64,000 bases of DNA from positions 2,046,001 to 2,110,000 of the forward strand of contig NZ_CP031969.1 in NCBI RefSeq assembly GCF_003443735.1, read 5' to 3'. Under the pieces are notes generated by a model that was not told where the DNA came from, did no database searches, and was given only the letters and a program-made list of their open reading frames with translations. The translations under genes and the position numbers were made by a program. The DNA is from Streptomyces sp. CC0208 (GTDB lineage Bacteria > Actinomycetota > Actinomycetes > Streptomycetales > Streptomycetaceae). Of the stretch, positions 17,312-26,161 are shown in pieces; the first letter of the stretch is position 1, and every line of letters begins with the position of its first letter.

Positions 17312-18301
17312 ATGCGCACATCACGATCACGACGTTCCGTACGGCCGTCACAGGCCCTGGCCGGCCTCCTGCTCGCCGCGGGCCTCGCCCTGACCGGGTG
17401 CAGCGTAGGCGCCGACAGCAGCAGCGACGGCGGCAGCGCCCTGTCCGACCACAAGGCGGCACAGAGTCAGGCGGAGGGCGCGGCCGGTGCCGAGGCCGGC
17501 ACGGGCGGCAAGCAGGCAACGACCGCGCCCCAGCCCGCCGCGAACCACATCATCCGCACCGCCACGCTGACCGTGCAGGTCAAGAACGTGCCGAAGGCCC
17601 TCGCCGCGGCCCGCACCACCACCGAGAACGCGGGCGGGTTCGTCGGCAAGGAGTCCACCTCCCGGGACGAGGAGGGCCGGGAGCAGACGGAGGTGGTGCT
17701 GCGGGTGCCCGTCGAGAAGTACGACGAGGTCCTCTCCGACCTGGAGGGGGCGGGCAAACTCCTGGAGCGCACCGCGAACGCGCAGGACGTCACCGACCAG
17801 GTCGTCGACGTGCAGAGCCGGATCGCGACGCAACGCGCGAGCGTGGCGCGGATCCGGGAGCTGATGGACAAGGCGACCAAGCTGAGCGACGTGGTGACCC
17901 TGGAGGGTGAGCTGAGCACCCGTCAGGCCGACCTGGAGTCGCTGCTGGCCCGCCAGGCGTCCCTGAAGGACCGCACGAGCCTGGCCACCATCACGCTGTC
18001 CCTGTCCGAGTCGCCGGTCGTCAAGGCCGAGAAGGACGACGACCCCGGCGTCGTCGACGCGCTGGCGGGCGGCTGGGACGCGTTCGTGACCATGCTGCGC
18101 TGGATCGTGGTGGCGCTGGCCGCGGTGCTGCCGTTCCTGGCCGGGATCGCGCTGCTCGTGCTGGTGTGGCTGCGGCTCGTCCGGCCCCGGCTGCCGCGCC
18201 GGCCGGCGCCCGCGGGTGCCTCGACCGCACTGGGCCCGCTGCCCATGGCCCGTCCCGTCCCGGACCCGGAACGTGAGCAGGAGCGGGGCGAGCGGGAGTG
18301 A
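17312..18301 (+). CDS. DUF4349 lipoprotein with C-terminal membrane segment
   Basis: 329 residues from ATG 17312 (GGGGGGA about 8 nt upstream; a longer open frame begins at 17219 but has no good ribosome site). The signal ends in lipobox LTGC. The middle (about 75-240) matches DUF4349: IIRTATLTVQVKNVPKAL, then a coiled-coil region with VDVQSRIATQRASVARIRELMDKA and TLEGELSTRQADLESLLARQASL. One strong membrane helix (about 265-300) precedes a Pro/Arg-rich tail. DUF4349 proteins are envelope proteins of unknown function. It is followed 27 nt later by the FAD oxidoreductase gene. Confidence 0.88.
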   Translation: MRTSRSRRSVRPSQALAGLLLAAGLALTGCSVGADSSSDGGSALSDHKAAQSQAEGAAGAEAGTGGKQATTAPQPAANHIIRTATLTVQVKNVPKALAAARTTTENAGGFVGKESTSRDEEGREQTEVVLRVPVEKYDEVLSDLEGAGKLLERTANAQDVTDQVVDVQSRIATQRASVARIRELMDKATKLSDVVTLEGELSTRQADLESLLARQASLKDRTSLATITLSLSESPVVKAEKDDDPGVVDALAGGWDAFVTMLRWIVVALAAVLPFLAGIALLVLVWLRLVRPRLPRRPAPAGASTALGPLPMARPVPDPEREQERGERE

Positions 18302-18328
18302 AATGCCCCGCCCTCGTAGCGTGTTCGC

Positions 18329-19723
18329 ATGAACATGAGCCGTACGCGGGACACGAGGGAACGTCTGGTCGTGATCGGCGGCGACGCCGCGGGGATGTCC
18401 GCGGCGTCGCAGGCCCGTCGGATGAGGGACCCCGACGAGCTGGAGATCGTGGCGTTCGAGCGGGGCCACTTCACCTCCTACTCGGCGTGCGGCATCCCGT
18501 ACTGGGTGGGCGGGGACGTCGCCGGGCCGGACCAGTTGATCGCCCGTACGCCCGAGGAGCACCGGGAGCGCGGCATCGACCTGCGCATGCGCACCGAGGT
18601 CACGGAGATCGACGTCGAACGGCAGCGGGTACGCGCGCGTGACCTCGATTCGGGGGCCGAGTCCTGGACGTCGTACGACAAACTCGTGATCGCGACCGGC
18701 GCCCGCCCGATCCGCCCGGACATGCCGGGCGCCGACGCCCCCGGTGTGCACGGGGTGCAGACCCTCGACGACGGCCAGGCGCTGATCGACACGCTGGCAC
18801 ACACGCGTGGCCGCAGGGCGGTGGTGGTGGGCGCCGGGTACATCGGCGTGGAGATGGCCGAAGCGCTGATCAACCGTGACTACGAGGTGACGGTCCTCAA
18901 CCGGGGCAGTGAGCCCATGTCGACGCTCGACCCGGACATGGGCCGCCTGGTGCACGAGGCCATGGAGGGCCTGGGCATCACCATGGTCAACGACACCGAG
19001 GTGACCAAGGTGCTCACCGGCGACGACGGCCGGGTCCGCGCGGTGGCCACGCAGGACGCGGAGTATCCGGCGGACGTGGTGGTGCTCGGTATCGGGGTAC
19101 GCCCCGAGACGACCCTCGCGAAGGCGGCCGGCCTGCCCCTGGGCGAGCACGGCGGCCTGCTGACGGACCTCGCGATGCGGGTGCGCGGCCACGAGAACAT
19201 CTGGGCGGGCGGTGACTGCGTGGAGGTCCTCGACCTGGTGTCGGGGCAGGAGCGGCACATCGCGCTCGGCACCCACGCCAACAAGCACGGGCAGGTCATC
19301 GGCACGGGCGTCGGCGGCGGCTACGCCACCTTCCCCGGGGTCGTCGGCACGGCCGTCAGCAAGGTCTGCGACCTGGAGATCGCCCGCACCGGGCTGCGCG
19401 AGAAGGACGCGCGCCGGGTGGGCCTGCAGTTCGTGTCGGTCACGATCGAGTCCACCAGCCGGGCCGGCTACTACTCGGGCGCCTCCCCCATGACGGTGAA
19501 GATGCTCGCCGAGCGCCGCACGGGGCGGCTGCTCGGCGTGCAGATCGTCGGACGAGAGGGCGCGGGCAAACGGGTCGACATCGCCGCGGTGGCCCTGACG
19601 GCGGGGATGACGGTGGAGCGGATGACGGCCCTGGACCTGGGGTACGCGCCGCCGTTCAGCCCGGTGTGGGACCCGGTGCTGGTGGCGGCCAGGAAGGCCG
19701 TCGCGAAGGTGCGGGGCTCCTGA
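18329..19723 (+). CDS. CoA-disulfide-reductase-like pyridine nucleotide oxidoreductase
   Basis: 464 residues. The FAD motif VVIGGDAAGMSAASQARR (about 12-29) and the NAD(P)H motif VVVGAGYIGVEMAEALINR (about 158-176) are both present. The sequence FTSYSACGIPYWVGG places a Cys in the position of the single active-site Cys of CoA-disulfide reductase and NADH oxidase. The C-terminal dimerisation domain ends in LDLGYAPPFSPVWDPVL, a hallmark of this group. Possible roles are disulfide or polysulfide reduction or oxygen/peroxide removal. The precise substrate is not readable from sequence. Confidence 0.85.
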   Translation: MNMSRTRDTRERLVVIGGDAAGMSAASQARRMRDPDELEIVAFERGHFTSYSACGIPYWVGGDVAGPDQLIARTPEEHRERGIDLRMRTEVTEIDVERQRVRARDLDSGAESWTSYDKLVIATGARPIRPDMPGADAPGVHGVQTLDDGQALIDTLAHTRGRRAVVVGAGYIGVEMAEALINRDYEVTVLNRGSEPMSTLDPDMGRLVHEAMEGLGITMVNDTEVTKVLTGDDGRVRAVATQDAEYPADVVVLGIGVRPETTLAKAAGLPLGEHGGLLTDLAMRVRGHENIWAGGDCVEVLDLVSGQERHIALGTHANKHGQVIGTGVGGGYATFPGVVGTAVSKVCDLEIARTGLREKDARRVGLQFVSVTIESTSRAGYYSGASPMTVKMLAERRTGRLLGVQIVGREGAGKRVDIAAVALTAGMTVERMTALDLGYAPPFSPVWDPVLVAARKAVAKVRGS

Positions 19724-19729
19724 GGGCCA

Positions 19730-19856
19730 GGCCTGTCCGGCGGATCAGGCCCGCTGCGAGAGACGGCGCGGAGCCACGGCAACGCCGCTGGGGGCACCCC
19801 CTCCGGGGGAGCGTGTGCCAGACCCCGCGGCATCGGCATGATCCGCCGGGCAGGCC
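19730..19856. repeat. MITE-like element: 18-bp inverted ends around an internal palindrome
   Basis: The left arm 19730-19747 and the right arm 19839-19856 are inverted repeats matching at 17 of 18 positions (core TCCGGCGGATCA). Inside, about 19790-19822, lies a second palindromic unit with GGGGGCACCCCC and CTCCGGGGGAG. Both sequences resemble repeats scattered in Streptomyces genomes. The element sits between two convergent genes; its right end is 1 bp from the stop codon of the next gene. No transposase frame and no clear target duplication are visible. It may also serve as a bidirectional terminator. Confidence 0.55.
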
Positions 19857-20183
19857 CTACGCCGTTCCGTTGATCCGCTCGATGGCCTGGCGGGCCTGGT
19901 CGGCGGGCGGGCGGGGCGGCAGCGCCGAGACGGAGGCGCTGGTGCTGGCGGGCATCGCGGTGGGCTGCTCACCGGCCGGCTTCGCGTGCGCCGCGGGCCG
20001 GGTGGACCGGAGACGGTTGCTCACCGCCTCGTCGAGCGTCACCGGCCGCTGCATCTGGGACGCCAGCCGCCCGGCCTCCTGACCGAGCCTGGCCACGTCC
20101 TCCCACGGCAGTCGCACCACCAGGGAGAGTTCGGCCTCACCGTCGGGAAGAGCGTGCATCGGCGGAGTAATACGGTCGTTCAT
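19857..20183 (-). CDS. conserved small hypothetical protein
   Basis: 108 residues with a good ribosome site (GAGGAA, 5 nt spacing) before ATG 20183. The first 60 residues are predicted mixed alpha/beta (ELSLVVRLPWEDVARLGQEAGRLASQMQRPVTLDEAVSNRL), the rest is Pro/Ala/Ser-rich and probably unstructured. No catalytic motif, signal or membrane segment is visible. I recall similar proteins in Streptomyces at this locus but no function. It is transcribed divergently from the rhomboid gene. Confidence 0.7.
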   Translation of the reverse strand: MNDRITPPMHALPDGEAELSLVVRLPWEDVARLGQEAGRLASQMQRPVTLDEAVSNRLRSTRPAAHAKPAGEQPTAMPASTSASVSALPPRPPADQARQAIERINGTA

Positions 20184-20318
20184 CGCTGTTCCTCACGTCG
20201 TCCCCGCGGCCCGCCTTCCCCGTGCCGCGGGCGGTTGAGGAGACATACGCACGCGTGGGTGCGGGTGTTCACCGGGACCCCACCGATTCGCCGGGCCCAT
20301 CGCGGGCAGTACTTCCTT

Positions 20319-21146
20319 GTGGTCATCCCCGTCCATGACGTGAACCCCGTGCGCCGCACCCCCGTGGTGACGTATGCGCTCATCGCCGCGAACGTCCTCG
20401 TGTTCCTGTACACGCCCGGCCTGGCCGGCTCCGTGGCGGGCGACAGCAGCGTGTCGCAGCTGTGCCACCTCCAGGCGTTCCTGGACCACTGGGCGGCGAT
20501 CCCGCAGGAGTTGATCCACCATCAGATGCCGAGGCTCGTCCCCACGGGCGAGGTCGGCACCAGCGCACAGGGCGCGGCGGGGTGTGTGGTGGCCCCGCCG
20601 GACTACGACAAGTCCCCCGCCCTGTCGGTCCTGACGGCGATGTTCCTGCACGGCGGCTGGCTGCACCTGCTGGGCAACATGCTGTTCCTGCTGATCTTCG
20701 GCAACAACGTCGAGGACCGCATGGGGCATGTGCGCTTCTCGCTGTTCTACGTCGTCTGCGGCTACGCGGCGTCGTACGGCTTCGCGCTGCTCAACGACGA
20801 CTCGGGCGACCCGCTGATCGGCGCCTCGGGGGCCATCGCCGGTGTCCTGGGCGCCTATCTGGTGCTGTATCCGAAGGCCAGGGTGTGGGTCCTGGTGCCC
20901 TTCCTGGTGTTCCTGCCGCTCAGACTGCCGGCCTGGCTGGTGCTGGGCTTCTGGTTCGTGCTCCAGGCGTTCTACTCGTCAGGGGAGGGCGTCTCCGCGG
21001 CGGGCACGGTGGCGTACGCGGCGCACGTCGTCGGCTTCCTCGCCGGGATGCTGCTCGCCTGGCCGCTGAAGCCGGGCACTCCCCCGCCGCCGGAACCACG
21101 CGGCCTGCTCTTCGGCAGGAAGGCGCGGCCCCGGCACACGTGGTGA
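20319..21146 (+). CDS. rhomboid-family intramembrane serine protease
   Basis: 275 residues from GTG 20319, giving the family-typical start MVIPVHDVNPVRRTP; the frame is open upstream without a better start. At least six membrane segments are visible. The catalytic Ser is in IGASGAIAG and the catalytic His in AAHVVGFLAG. The loop motif HGGWLHLLGNMLFLLIFGNNVEDRMG is also typical. Rhomboids cut membrane proteins within the bilayer; the substrate is unknown. Two Cys in the N-terminal loop (SQLCHLQ and AAGCVVAP) could form an external disulfide. Its stop is 1 bp from the convergent hemE stop. Confidence 0.93.
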   Translation: MVIPVHDVNPVRRTPVVTYALIAANVLVFLYTPGLAGSVAGDSSVSQLCHLQAFLDHWAAIPQELIHHQMPRLVPTGEVGTSAQGAAGCVVAPPDYDKSPALSVLTAMFLHGGWLHLLGNMLFLLIFGNNVEDRMGHVRFSLFYVVCGYAASYGFALLNDDSGDPLIGASGAIAGVLGAYLVLYPKARVWVLVPFLVFLPLRLPAWLVLGFWFVLQAFYSSGEGVSAAGTVAYAAHVVGFLAGMLLAWPLKPGTPPPPEPRGLLFGRKARPRHTW

Positions 21147-21147
21147 C

Positions 21148-22203
21148 TCAGCGGGCGGTGTGCGTGTGGACGTACTCGACGAGGCGGGTCAGCGCGTCCG
21201 GGTCGGTGGACGGCATGACGCCGTGACCGAGGTTGAAGACGTGGCCCTCCAGGCCCTCGGCGGAGTCCAGGACCTCGCGGGTCTTGGCCTCGACGGCCTC
21301 CGTGGAGGCGAACAGGACCGTCGGGTCGAGGTTGCCCTGGAGCGCCTTGCCGGGGCCGACGCGGCGGGCGGCCTCGTCGAGCGGGACACGCCAGTCGACG
21401 CCGACGACGTCCGCGCCGGCCTCGCCCATGAGCTGCAGCAGCTCACCGGTGCCGACGCCGAAGTGGATGCGGGGGACGCCGTATCCCTCGACCGCCTTGA
21501 AGACCTTCGCGGAGGCGGGCAGCACCGAGCGGCGGTAGTCGGCGGGGGCGAGGGCGCCGGCCCAGGAGTCGAAGAGCTGGACGGCGGAGGCGCCGGCCTC
21601 GATCTGGACCTTCAGGAAGGCGGCGGTGATCTCGGCGAGGCGGTCGAGGAGGTCGGCCCACAGCTCGGGGTCGCCGTACATCATCGACTTGGCGTTCTCG
21701 TACGTGCGGGACGGGCCGCCCTCGACGAGGTAACTCGCGAGGGTGAAAGGCGCGCCCGCGAATCCGATGAGGGGGGTCGGGCCGAGCTCCCGGGTCAGCA
21801 GGCCGATGGCCTCGGTGACGTAGGAGACGTCCTCGGGGGTGAGGTCGCGCAGCTGGGCCAGGTCGGCGCGGGTGCGGATCGGGTGCTCGACGACCGGGCC
21901 GACGCCGGGCTTGATGTCGAGGTCGATGCCGATGGCCTTGAGCGGGACGACGATGTCGCTGTAGTAGATCGCCGCGTCCACGTTGTGGCGGCGCACCGGC
22001 TGAAGCGTGATCTCGGCGACCAGTTCGGGCCGCGCGCAGGACTCGAGCATCGGGATGCCCTCGCGCACCTTGCGGTACTCGGGCAGCGAGCGCCCGGCCT
22101 GGCGCATGAACCACACGGGGGTGTGCGGCACGGGTTCGCGCCGGCAGGCCTTGAGGAAGGCGGATTCGTACGTGGCCGGCGGCGGCGTTTGGTGTGCACT
22201 CAC
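21148..22203 (-). CDS. hemE: uroporphyrinogen decarboxylase
   Basis: 351 residues from GTG 22203. HemE removes the four acetate carboxyls of uroporphyrinogen III to form coproporphyrinogen III in the cytosol. The family signatures PVWFMRQAGRSLPEY (N-terminal substrate loop) and GFAGAPFTLASYLVEGG are present, as is the late block LGHGVMPSTDPDALTRLVEYVH. It provides the substrate for HemY and HemQ encoded 4-6 kb away on the same strand. It is divergent from the DUF3000 gene, with about 115 bp between. Confidence 0.97.
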   Translation of the reverse strand: MSAHQTPPPATYESAFLKACRREPVPHTPVWFMRQAGRSLPEYRKVREGIPMLESCARPELVAEITLQPVRRHNVDAAIYYSDIVVPLKAIGIDLDIKPGVGPVVEHPIRTRADLAQLRDLTPEDVSYVTEAIGLLTRELGPTPLIGFAGAPFTLASYLVEGGPSRTYENAKSMMYGDPELWADLLDRLAEITAAFLKVQIEAGASAVQLFDSWAGALAPADYRRSVLPASAKVFKAVEGYGVPRIHFGVGTGELLQLMGEAGADVVGVDWRVPLDEAARRVGPGKALQGNLDPTVLFASTEAVEAKTREVLDSAEGLEGHVFNLGHGVMPSTDPDALTRLVEYVHTHTAR

Positions 22204-22319
22204 GTCGGAAAGTCTCGCACGGTGCGATGAGTGCCCGATGCGCGGTGTCTGTGTGGGCATGGAGCCGAGTCAGGGTGTCTAGGCCCGCACCAGGCCCCCG
22301 TTCCCCTTAACCTTCCCGC

Positions 22320-22988
22320 ATGGCTGCGGCACAGGGACGACTGTCGGACGACTCGGGCGGAATGGACGACGCGAAGGGGAGTGACCGGGATGGGAGCGGT
22401 GCGGCTCCGCCGGCCTTCCAGGCCGCGGTTCAAGCCCTGCGCGGCAGTCGGCTGCGGCCGCAGATCGAGATCGAGCCGACCCGGGCGCCCCAGCGGCTCG
22501 CCCCGCACGCGTACGCGTTGGAGGCGACCGTCGTCGACGGCGACCAGGACCTCGCCGACGGGCGGCTCGTGCTGCTGCACGACCCGGACGGCCACGACGC
22601 CTGGCGGGGCACCTTCCGGCTGGTGACGCTGGTGCGCGCGGAGCTGGAGCCGGAAATGGCCGCCGACCCGCTGCTGCCCGAGGTCTGCTGGTCGTGGCTG
22701 ACCGGCGCGCTCTCGGCGCGCGGGCTGTCGTACGGCGAACCGAGCGGCACCGTCACGCGCGCGAGCTCGCACTACTTCGGCGGTCTGTCCGAGCGCCCCG
22801 CGGCCTCGCAGATCGAGATCCGGGCCTCCTGGACGCCCCGTGAGGGCCTGGGCGGGGTGCCGGACACGGCGGGCCACCTGATGTCCTGGTGCGACCTGTT
22901 GGCCCAGGTCGCGGGCCTGCCGCCGGCCGGGCCGGGTGACGCGTCGGTGGTGACGTTGCCACAGCGACGGGACCCGCAAGCCCGCTGA
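22320..22988 (+). CDS. DUF3000 domain protein
   Basis: 222 residues; a start at ATG 22362 (removing 14 residues) is also possible, and neither start has a strong ribosome site. The region from about 35 to 210 matches DUF3000, an actinobacterial family of unknown function: FQAAVQALRG, QRLAPHAYALEATV, DPLLPEVCWSWLTGAL and GGLPDTAGHL-like blocks. No signal peptide or membrane segment. It lies between hemE and whiI as in S. coelicolor (memory). About 236 bp of regulatory DNA separate it from whiI. Confidence 0.85.
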   Translation: MAAAQGRLSDDSGGMDDAKGSDRDGSGAAPPAFQAAVQALRGSRLRPQIEIEPTRAPQRLAPHAYALEATVVDGDQDLADGRLVLLHDPDGHDAWRGTFRLVTLVRAELEPEMAADPLLPEVCWSWLTGALSARGLSYGEPSGTVTRASSHYFGGLSERPAASQIEIRASWTPREGLGGVPDTAGHLMSWCDLLAQVAGLPPAGPGDASVVTLPQRRDPQAR

Positions 22989-23154
22989 CCCTCCGCCTGA
23001 CCAGCCGTAGCGGCCACCCACATGGAGCATCAATTTGTCGATACGGCCACTTTCAGTCAGGAGTGAGTCATCGAACGAACCGATATGTTCACCGAACGAT
23101 CGACCGTACGTCCGAATTGCACTAATTGTTACTCACTAGATCGTGATCATTCTC

Positions 23155-23182
23155 TAAAGGACGCCGGGTTCGGTGCCGAAGA
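23155..23182 (+). promoter_or_regulatory. sigma-WhiG-type promoter of whiI
   Basis: TAAA (23155-23158), a 16-bp spacer and GCCGAAGA (23175-23182) fit the sigma-WhiG consensus TAAA-N15/16-GCCGATAA at 10 of 12 positions. The element lies 43 bp before the whiI start. In S. coelicolor whiI is a known sigma-WhiG target. Confidence 0.75.
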
Positions 23183-23224
23183 CGTCTGTGACCTTCCAAG
23201 CCGTCCCGCACCCCAGGAGGCCCG

Positions 23225-23887
23225 GTGTCCGTTCTCCTCGAGCAGCCCGCAAGCCTGGTCGCCTACCGCCCGAACAAGCCCACCGCCATGGTGGTCGTGG
23301 CCGACCCGCGCGTCCGATCCACCGTCACCCGTCACCTCTGGGCGCTCGGTGTGCGCGATGTCATTGAAGCCTCGTCCGTGGCGGAGGCCCGTCCCCGTAT
23401 CGGCAGTCCCAGAGACATCTGCGTCGCCGACGTCCATCTCCCCGACGGCTCCGGCCTCACCCTGCTGTCGGAAACCCGCGCCGCGGGCTGGCCCAACGGG
23501 CTCGCCCTCTCCGCGGCCGACGACATCGGCGCCGTACGCAACGCCCTCGCGGGCGGAGTCAAGGGCTATGTCGTCACCGGCACCCGGACCAACCTCGGGC
23601 TCCCCACCCGACCGGGAGCCGCCCCCATCGGCGCCGCCGCCGCCCGTATGCACCGCCGCCCCCCGGGTGCCCCGAGCCACCCGGGCGGCTACCGCGAGCT
23701 CTCCGGCCGTGAGGTCGAGGTGCTGCGGCTGGTGGCCGAAGGGCAGTCCAACAAGGCGATCGGCGTCTCGATGGGCCTGTCCGCACTGACCGTCAAGAGC
23801 CACCTCGCCCGGATCGCCCGCAAGCTCGGCACGGGAGACCGTGCCGGGATGGTGGCGGTGGCTCTCCGTACCGGCATCATCCACTGA
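23225..23887 (+). CDS. whiI: atypical response regulator WhiI
   Basis: 220 residues from GTG 23225 with AGGAGG 4 nt upstream. The receiver domain (about 20-125) is degenerate: the usual acidic pair is reduced to VVVADP (only D27), and the conserved Lys is missing (VVTG near 116-119), although D69 in VADVHLPDGSG is at the phosphorylation position. A LuxR-type HTH follows (about 157-215, ELSGREVEVLRLVAEG, NKAIGVSMGLSALTVKSHLARI). These features, the position after hemE and DUF3000, and the sigma-WhiG promoter identify it as WhiI, needed for late sporulation septation and spore maturation in aerial hyphae. Confidence 0.9.
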   Translation: MSVLLEQPASLVAYRPNKPTAMVVVADPRVRSTVTRHLWALGVRDVIEASSVAEARPRIGSPRDICVADVHLPDGSGLTLLSETRAAGWPNGLALSAADDIGAVRNALAGGVKGYVVTGTRTNLGLPTRPGAAPIGAAAARMHRRPPGAPSHPGGYRELSGREVEVLRLVAEGQSNKAIGVSMGLSALTVKSHLARIARKLGTGDRAGMVAVALRTGIIH

Positions 23888-23961
23888 GGCTCCGTCCGAG
23901 CCTCCCCGTTCACGGACGTGAACCAGAGCTTTCACCGAGCTGACTGGTTTACGACCCCCAG

Positions 23962-23995
23962 GCGCCTGCCGACGGAACGTTCCGTCGGCAGGCGC
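23962..23995. terminator. terminator after whiI (34-nt perfect palindrome)
   Basis: Two 17-bp arms with no mismatch and no loop bases, centred between 23978 and 23979, 74 bp after the whiI stop. It isolates whiI from the RNase D gene. Confidence 0.85.
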
Positions 23996-24021
23996 TGTCC
24001 ATACACAGATACCCTTGACAT

Positions 24022-25302
24022 GTGACCGACGCCCAAGAGACCGCAGCAGACGTTTCACTGCGAACCACCGGAGGCGGCCCTCCGGACGATGGCGAATCTT
24101 CTGCCGCGGAGGCTCCGATCCCGCTGCTGGAGCCGCGCGAGGGCATTCCGCCCGTGATCGCCGACGAGGACGCGCTCGCCGAGGTGATCGCCGCGTTCGC
24201 CGCGGGCTCCGGCCCCGTCGCCGTCGACGCCGAGCGGGCGTCCGGCTACCGCTACGGACAGCGCGCGTATCTCGTGCAGCTGCGCCGCGCGGGCGCGGGG
24301 ACCGCGCTGATCGACCCCGTGGCCTGTCCCGATCTCTCGGGTCTCGGCGAGGCGCTCTCCGGGGCCGAGTGGGTGCTGCACGCCGCCACGCAGGATCTTC
24401 CGTGTCTGCGCGAGATAGGCATGATCCCCTCGCGCCTCTTCGACACCGAGCTGGCCGGGCGGATCGCCGGGTTCCCCCGGGTCGGGCTCGGCGCGATGGT
24501 CGAGGGAGTGCTCGGCTTCGTCCTGGAGAAGGGGCACTCGGCCGTCGACTGGTCGACCCGTCCGCTGCCCGAGCCGTGGCTGCGCTACGCCGCCCTCGAC
24601 GTGGAGCTCCTCGTCGACCTGCGGGACGCGTTGGAGAAGGAGCTCGACCGGCAGGGAAAGCTGGAGTGGGCGCTTCAGGAGTTCGACGCGATCGCCTCCG
24701 CCCCGCCGGCCGAACCGCGCAAGGATCCCTGGCGCCGGACCTCCGGAATGCACAAGGTACGGCGGCGGCGGCAGCTGGCCGTCGTGCGCGAGCTGTGGGA
24801 GGCGCGGGACCGGATCGCCCGGCGGCGGGACGTGTCACCGGGCAAGGTGCTGTCCGACACGGCGATCGTCGAGGCCGCGCTGGCCCTGCCGGTCAACGTG
24901 CACGCGCTGGCCGCGCTGAACGGGTTCGGGCATCGGACGGGACGGCGGCAGCTGGAGCAGTGGCAGGCGGCCGTCGACCGGGCCAGAGCCCTGCCCGAGG
25001 CGCAGCTGCCGCAGCCCGGGCAGTCGGTGACGGGACCTCCGCCGCCGCGCGCCTGGGCCGACAAGGATCCTGCGGCGGCCGCGCGGTTGTCCGCCGCGCG
25101 GGCCGCGGTGTCCGCGCTGGCCGAGACGCTGAACATGCCTCAGGAGAACCTGATCACTCCGGACACCGTCCGGCGGGTCTGCTGGGAGCCGCCGGCCGAG
25201 GTCAGTGCGGAGTCGGTGGGAGCGGCGTTGGCTGGTTACGGGGCTCGGCCCTGGCAGGTCGAGCAGGTGACTCCGGTGTTGGTGGCCGCGCTGTCCGCCT
25301 AG
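24022..25302 (+). CDS. rnd: ribonuclease D (3'-5' exonuclease with HRDC domain)
   Basis: 426 residues from GTG 24022. The DEDD exonuclease domain (about 45-235) has motif I D69-x-E71 in VAVDAERASGYRYGQ, motif II around VLHAATQDLPCL, and motif III YAALDVELLVDL. One HRDC domain follows (about 250-335, RRRRQLAVVRELWEARDRIARRRDVSPGKVL), then a C-terminal helical domain. RNase D trims the 3' ends of tRNA precursors and other stable RNAs. The stop is 28 bp from the convergent permease stop. The next conserved genes (fadAB) appear displaced by a sugar cluster. Confidence 0.93.
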   Translation: MTDAQETAADVSLRTTGGGPPDDGESSAAEAPIPLLEPREGIPPVIADEDALAEVIAAFAAGSGPVAVDAERASGYRYGQRAYLVQLRRAGAGTALIDPVACPDLSGLGEALSGAEWVLHAATQDLPCLREIGMIPSRLFDTELAGRIAGFPRVGLGAMVEGVLGFVLEKGHSAVDWSTRPLPEPWLRYAALDVELLVDLRDALEKELDRQGKLEWALQEFDAIASAPPAEPRKDPWRRTSGMHKVRRRRQLAVVRELWEARDRIARRRDVSPGKVLSDTAIVEAALALPVNVHALAALNGFGHRTGRRQLEQWQAAVDRARALPEAQLPQPGQSVTGPPPPRAWADKDPAAAARLSAARAAVSALAETLNMPQENLITPDTVRRVCWEPPAEVSAESVGAALAGYGARPWQVEQVTPVLVAALSA

Positions 25303-25330
25303 CCGTCGCGGGTGGTTCTCGGGAGGGGAG

Positions 25331-26161
25331 TCATCTGGTCGCGCCCCTCATGAAGCCGTTGTAGATGAAGCGCTGCAACGACAGGAAGACGATGAGCGTG
25401 GGCAGGATCACCAGGACCGCTCCTGCCGAGATCACCTCCCAGTGGGCCGCGTACGGGCCCTTGAAGCGGAAAAGCGACGTCGAGATCACGCCAAGATCTT
25501 CCGAGGGCATGTAGAGGAACGGGATGTAGAAGTCGTTGTAGACCGTGATGCCCTTCACGATCACCACGGTCGCCGTCGCAGGCTTCAGCAGCGGGAAAAT
25601 GATCTTCCGGTAGATCGTGAAGGCGTTGGCGCCGTCCAGGCGGGCCGATTCGTCCAGGGAGATCGGGATCGAGCGGACGAACTGCAGGAAGATGTAGATC
25701 GAGACGATGTCCGTGCCCATGTAGAGGACGATCGGCGCCCACAGCGAGTCGAACATGCCGAGGCTGTTGACGATCTGGAACGTGGCCACCTGGGTGGTGA
25801 CGCCGGGGACCAGGGCGGCCGTCAGGAAGAGCGCCACCACCAGCTTCTTGAAGCGGAAGGTGAAGCGGTCGATGGCGTAGGCCGTCATCGACCCGATGAG
25901 GACCGTGCCGCCGACCGAGACCAGCAGGATGATCCCCGTGTTGGTGAAGGCGGAGAGCATCCCGCCGTCCTGGAAGGCCGCCACGTAGTTGTGGAAGTTC
26001 AGCGGGTCGTCCGGGAGGTCGAGGGCCCCGCTCGTGTTCGCCATCTCCTTCTCCGACTTGAGGGAGGTGAGCAGGACGACGACGAGCGGGAGCAGGACGA
26101 CCACCGTCGCGGCGAGCAGTGACAGGTGGACCAGGGCGCGGGTGAGCGTACGGCGGGTCAT
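25331..26161 (-). CDS. sugar ABC transporter permease (MalG/CUT1 type)
   Basis: 276 residues with about six membrane helices. The EAA loop reads ESARLDGANAFTIYRKIIFPLLKPATATV, typical for CUT1 inner subunits that contact the ATPase. The start ATG at 26161 overlaps the stop of the upstream permease (ATGA). It is the last gene of the minus-strand operon binding protein - permease - permease. No ATPase gene is present, so a shared ATPase such as MsiK is likely. The adjacent divergent beta-mannosidase suggests beta-mannosides or manno-oligosaccharides as cargo. Confidence 0.92.
   Translation of the reverse strand: MTRRTLTRALVHLSLLAATVVVLLPLVVVLLTSLKSEKEMANTSGALDLPDDPLNFHNYVAAFQDGGMLSAFTNTGIILLVSVGGTVLIGSMTAYAIDRFTFRFKKLVVALFLTAALVPGVTTQVATFQIVNSLGMFDSLWAPIVLYMGTDIVSIYIFLQFVRSIPISLDESARLDGANAFTIYRKIIFPLLKPATATVVIVKGITVYNDFYIPFLYMPSEDLGVISTSLFRFKGPYAAHWEVISAGAVLVILPTLIVFLSLQRFIYNGFMRGATR

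Noticed and set aside
19724..19860. Target-site duplication flanking the MITE-like element
   Set aside because: The bases next to the two arms do not match, so insertion by a transposase is not shown.
23041..23100. ACCGATAT as -10 of a sigma-WhiG promoter
   Set aside because: No TAAA at the proper distance upstream; the element at 23155-23182 fits better.
23101..23160. BldD-type box in the whiI upstream region
   Set aside because: TTACTCACTAGAT lacks the GTNA half of the TNAC-N5-GTNA pattern.
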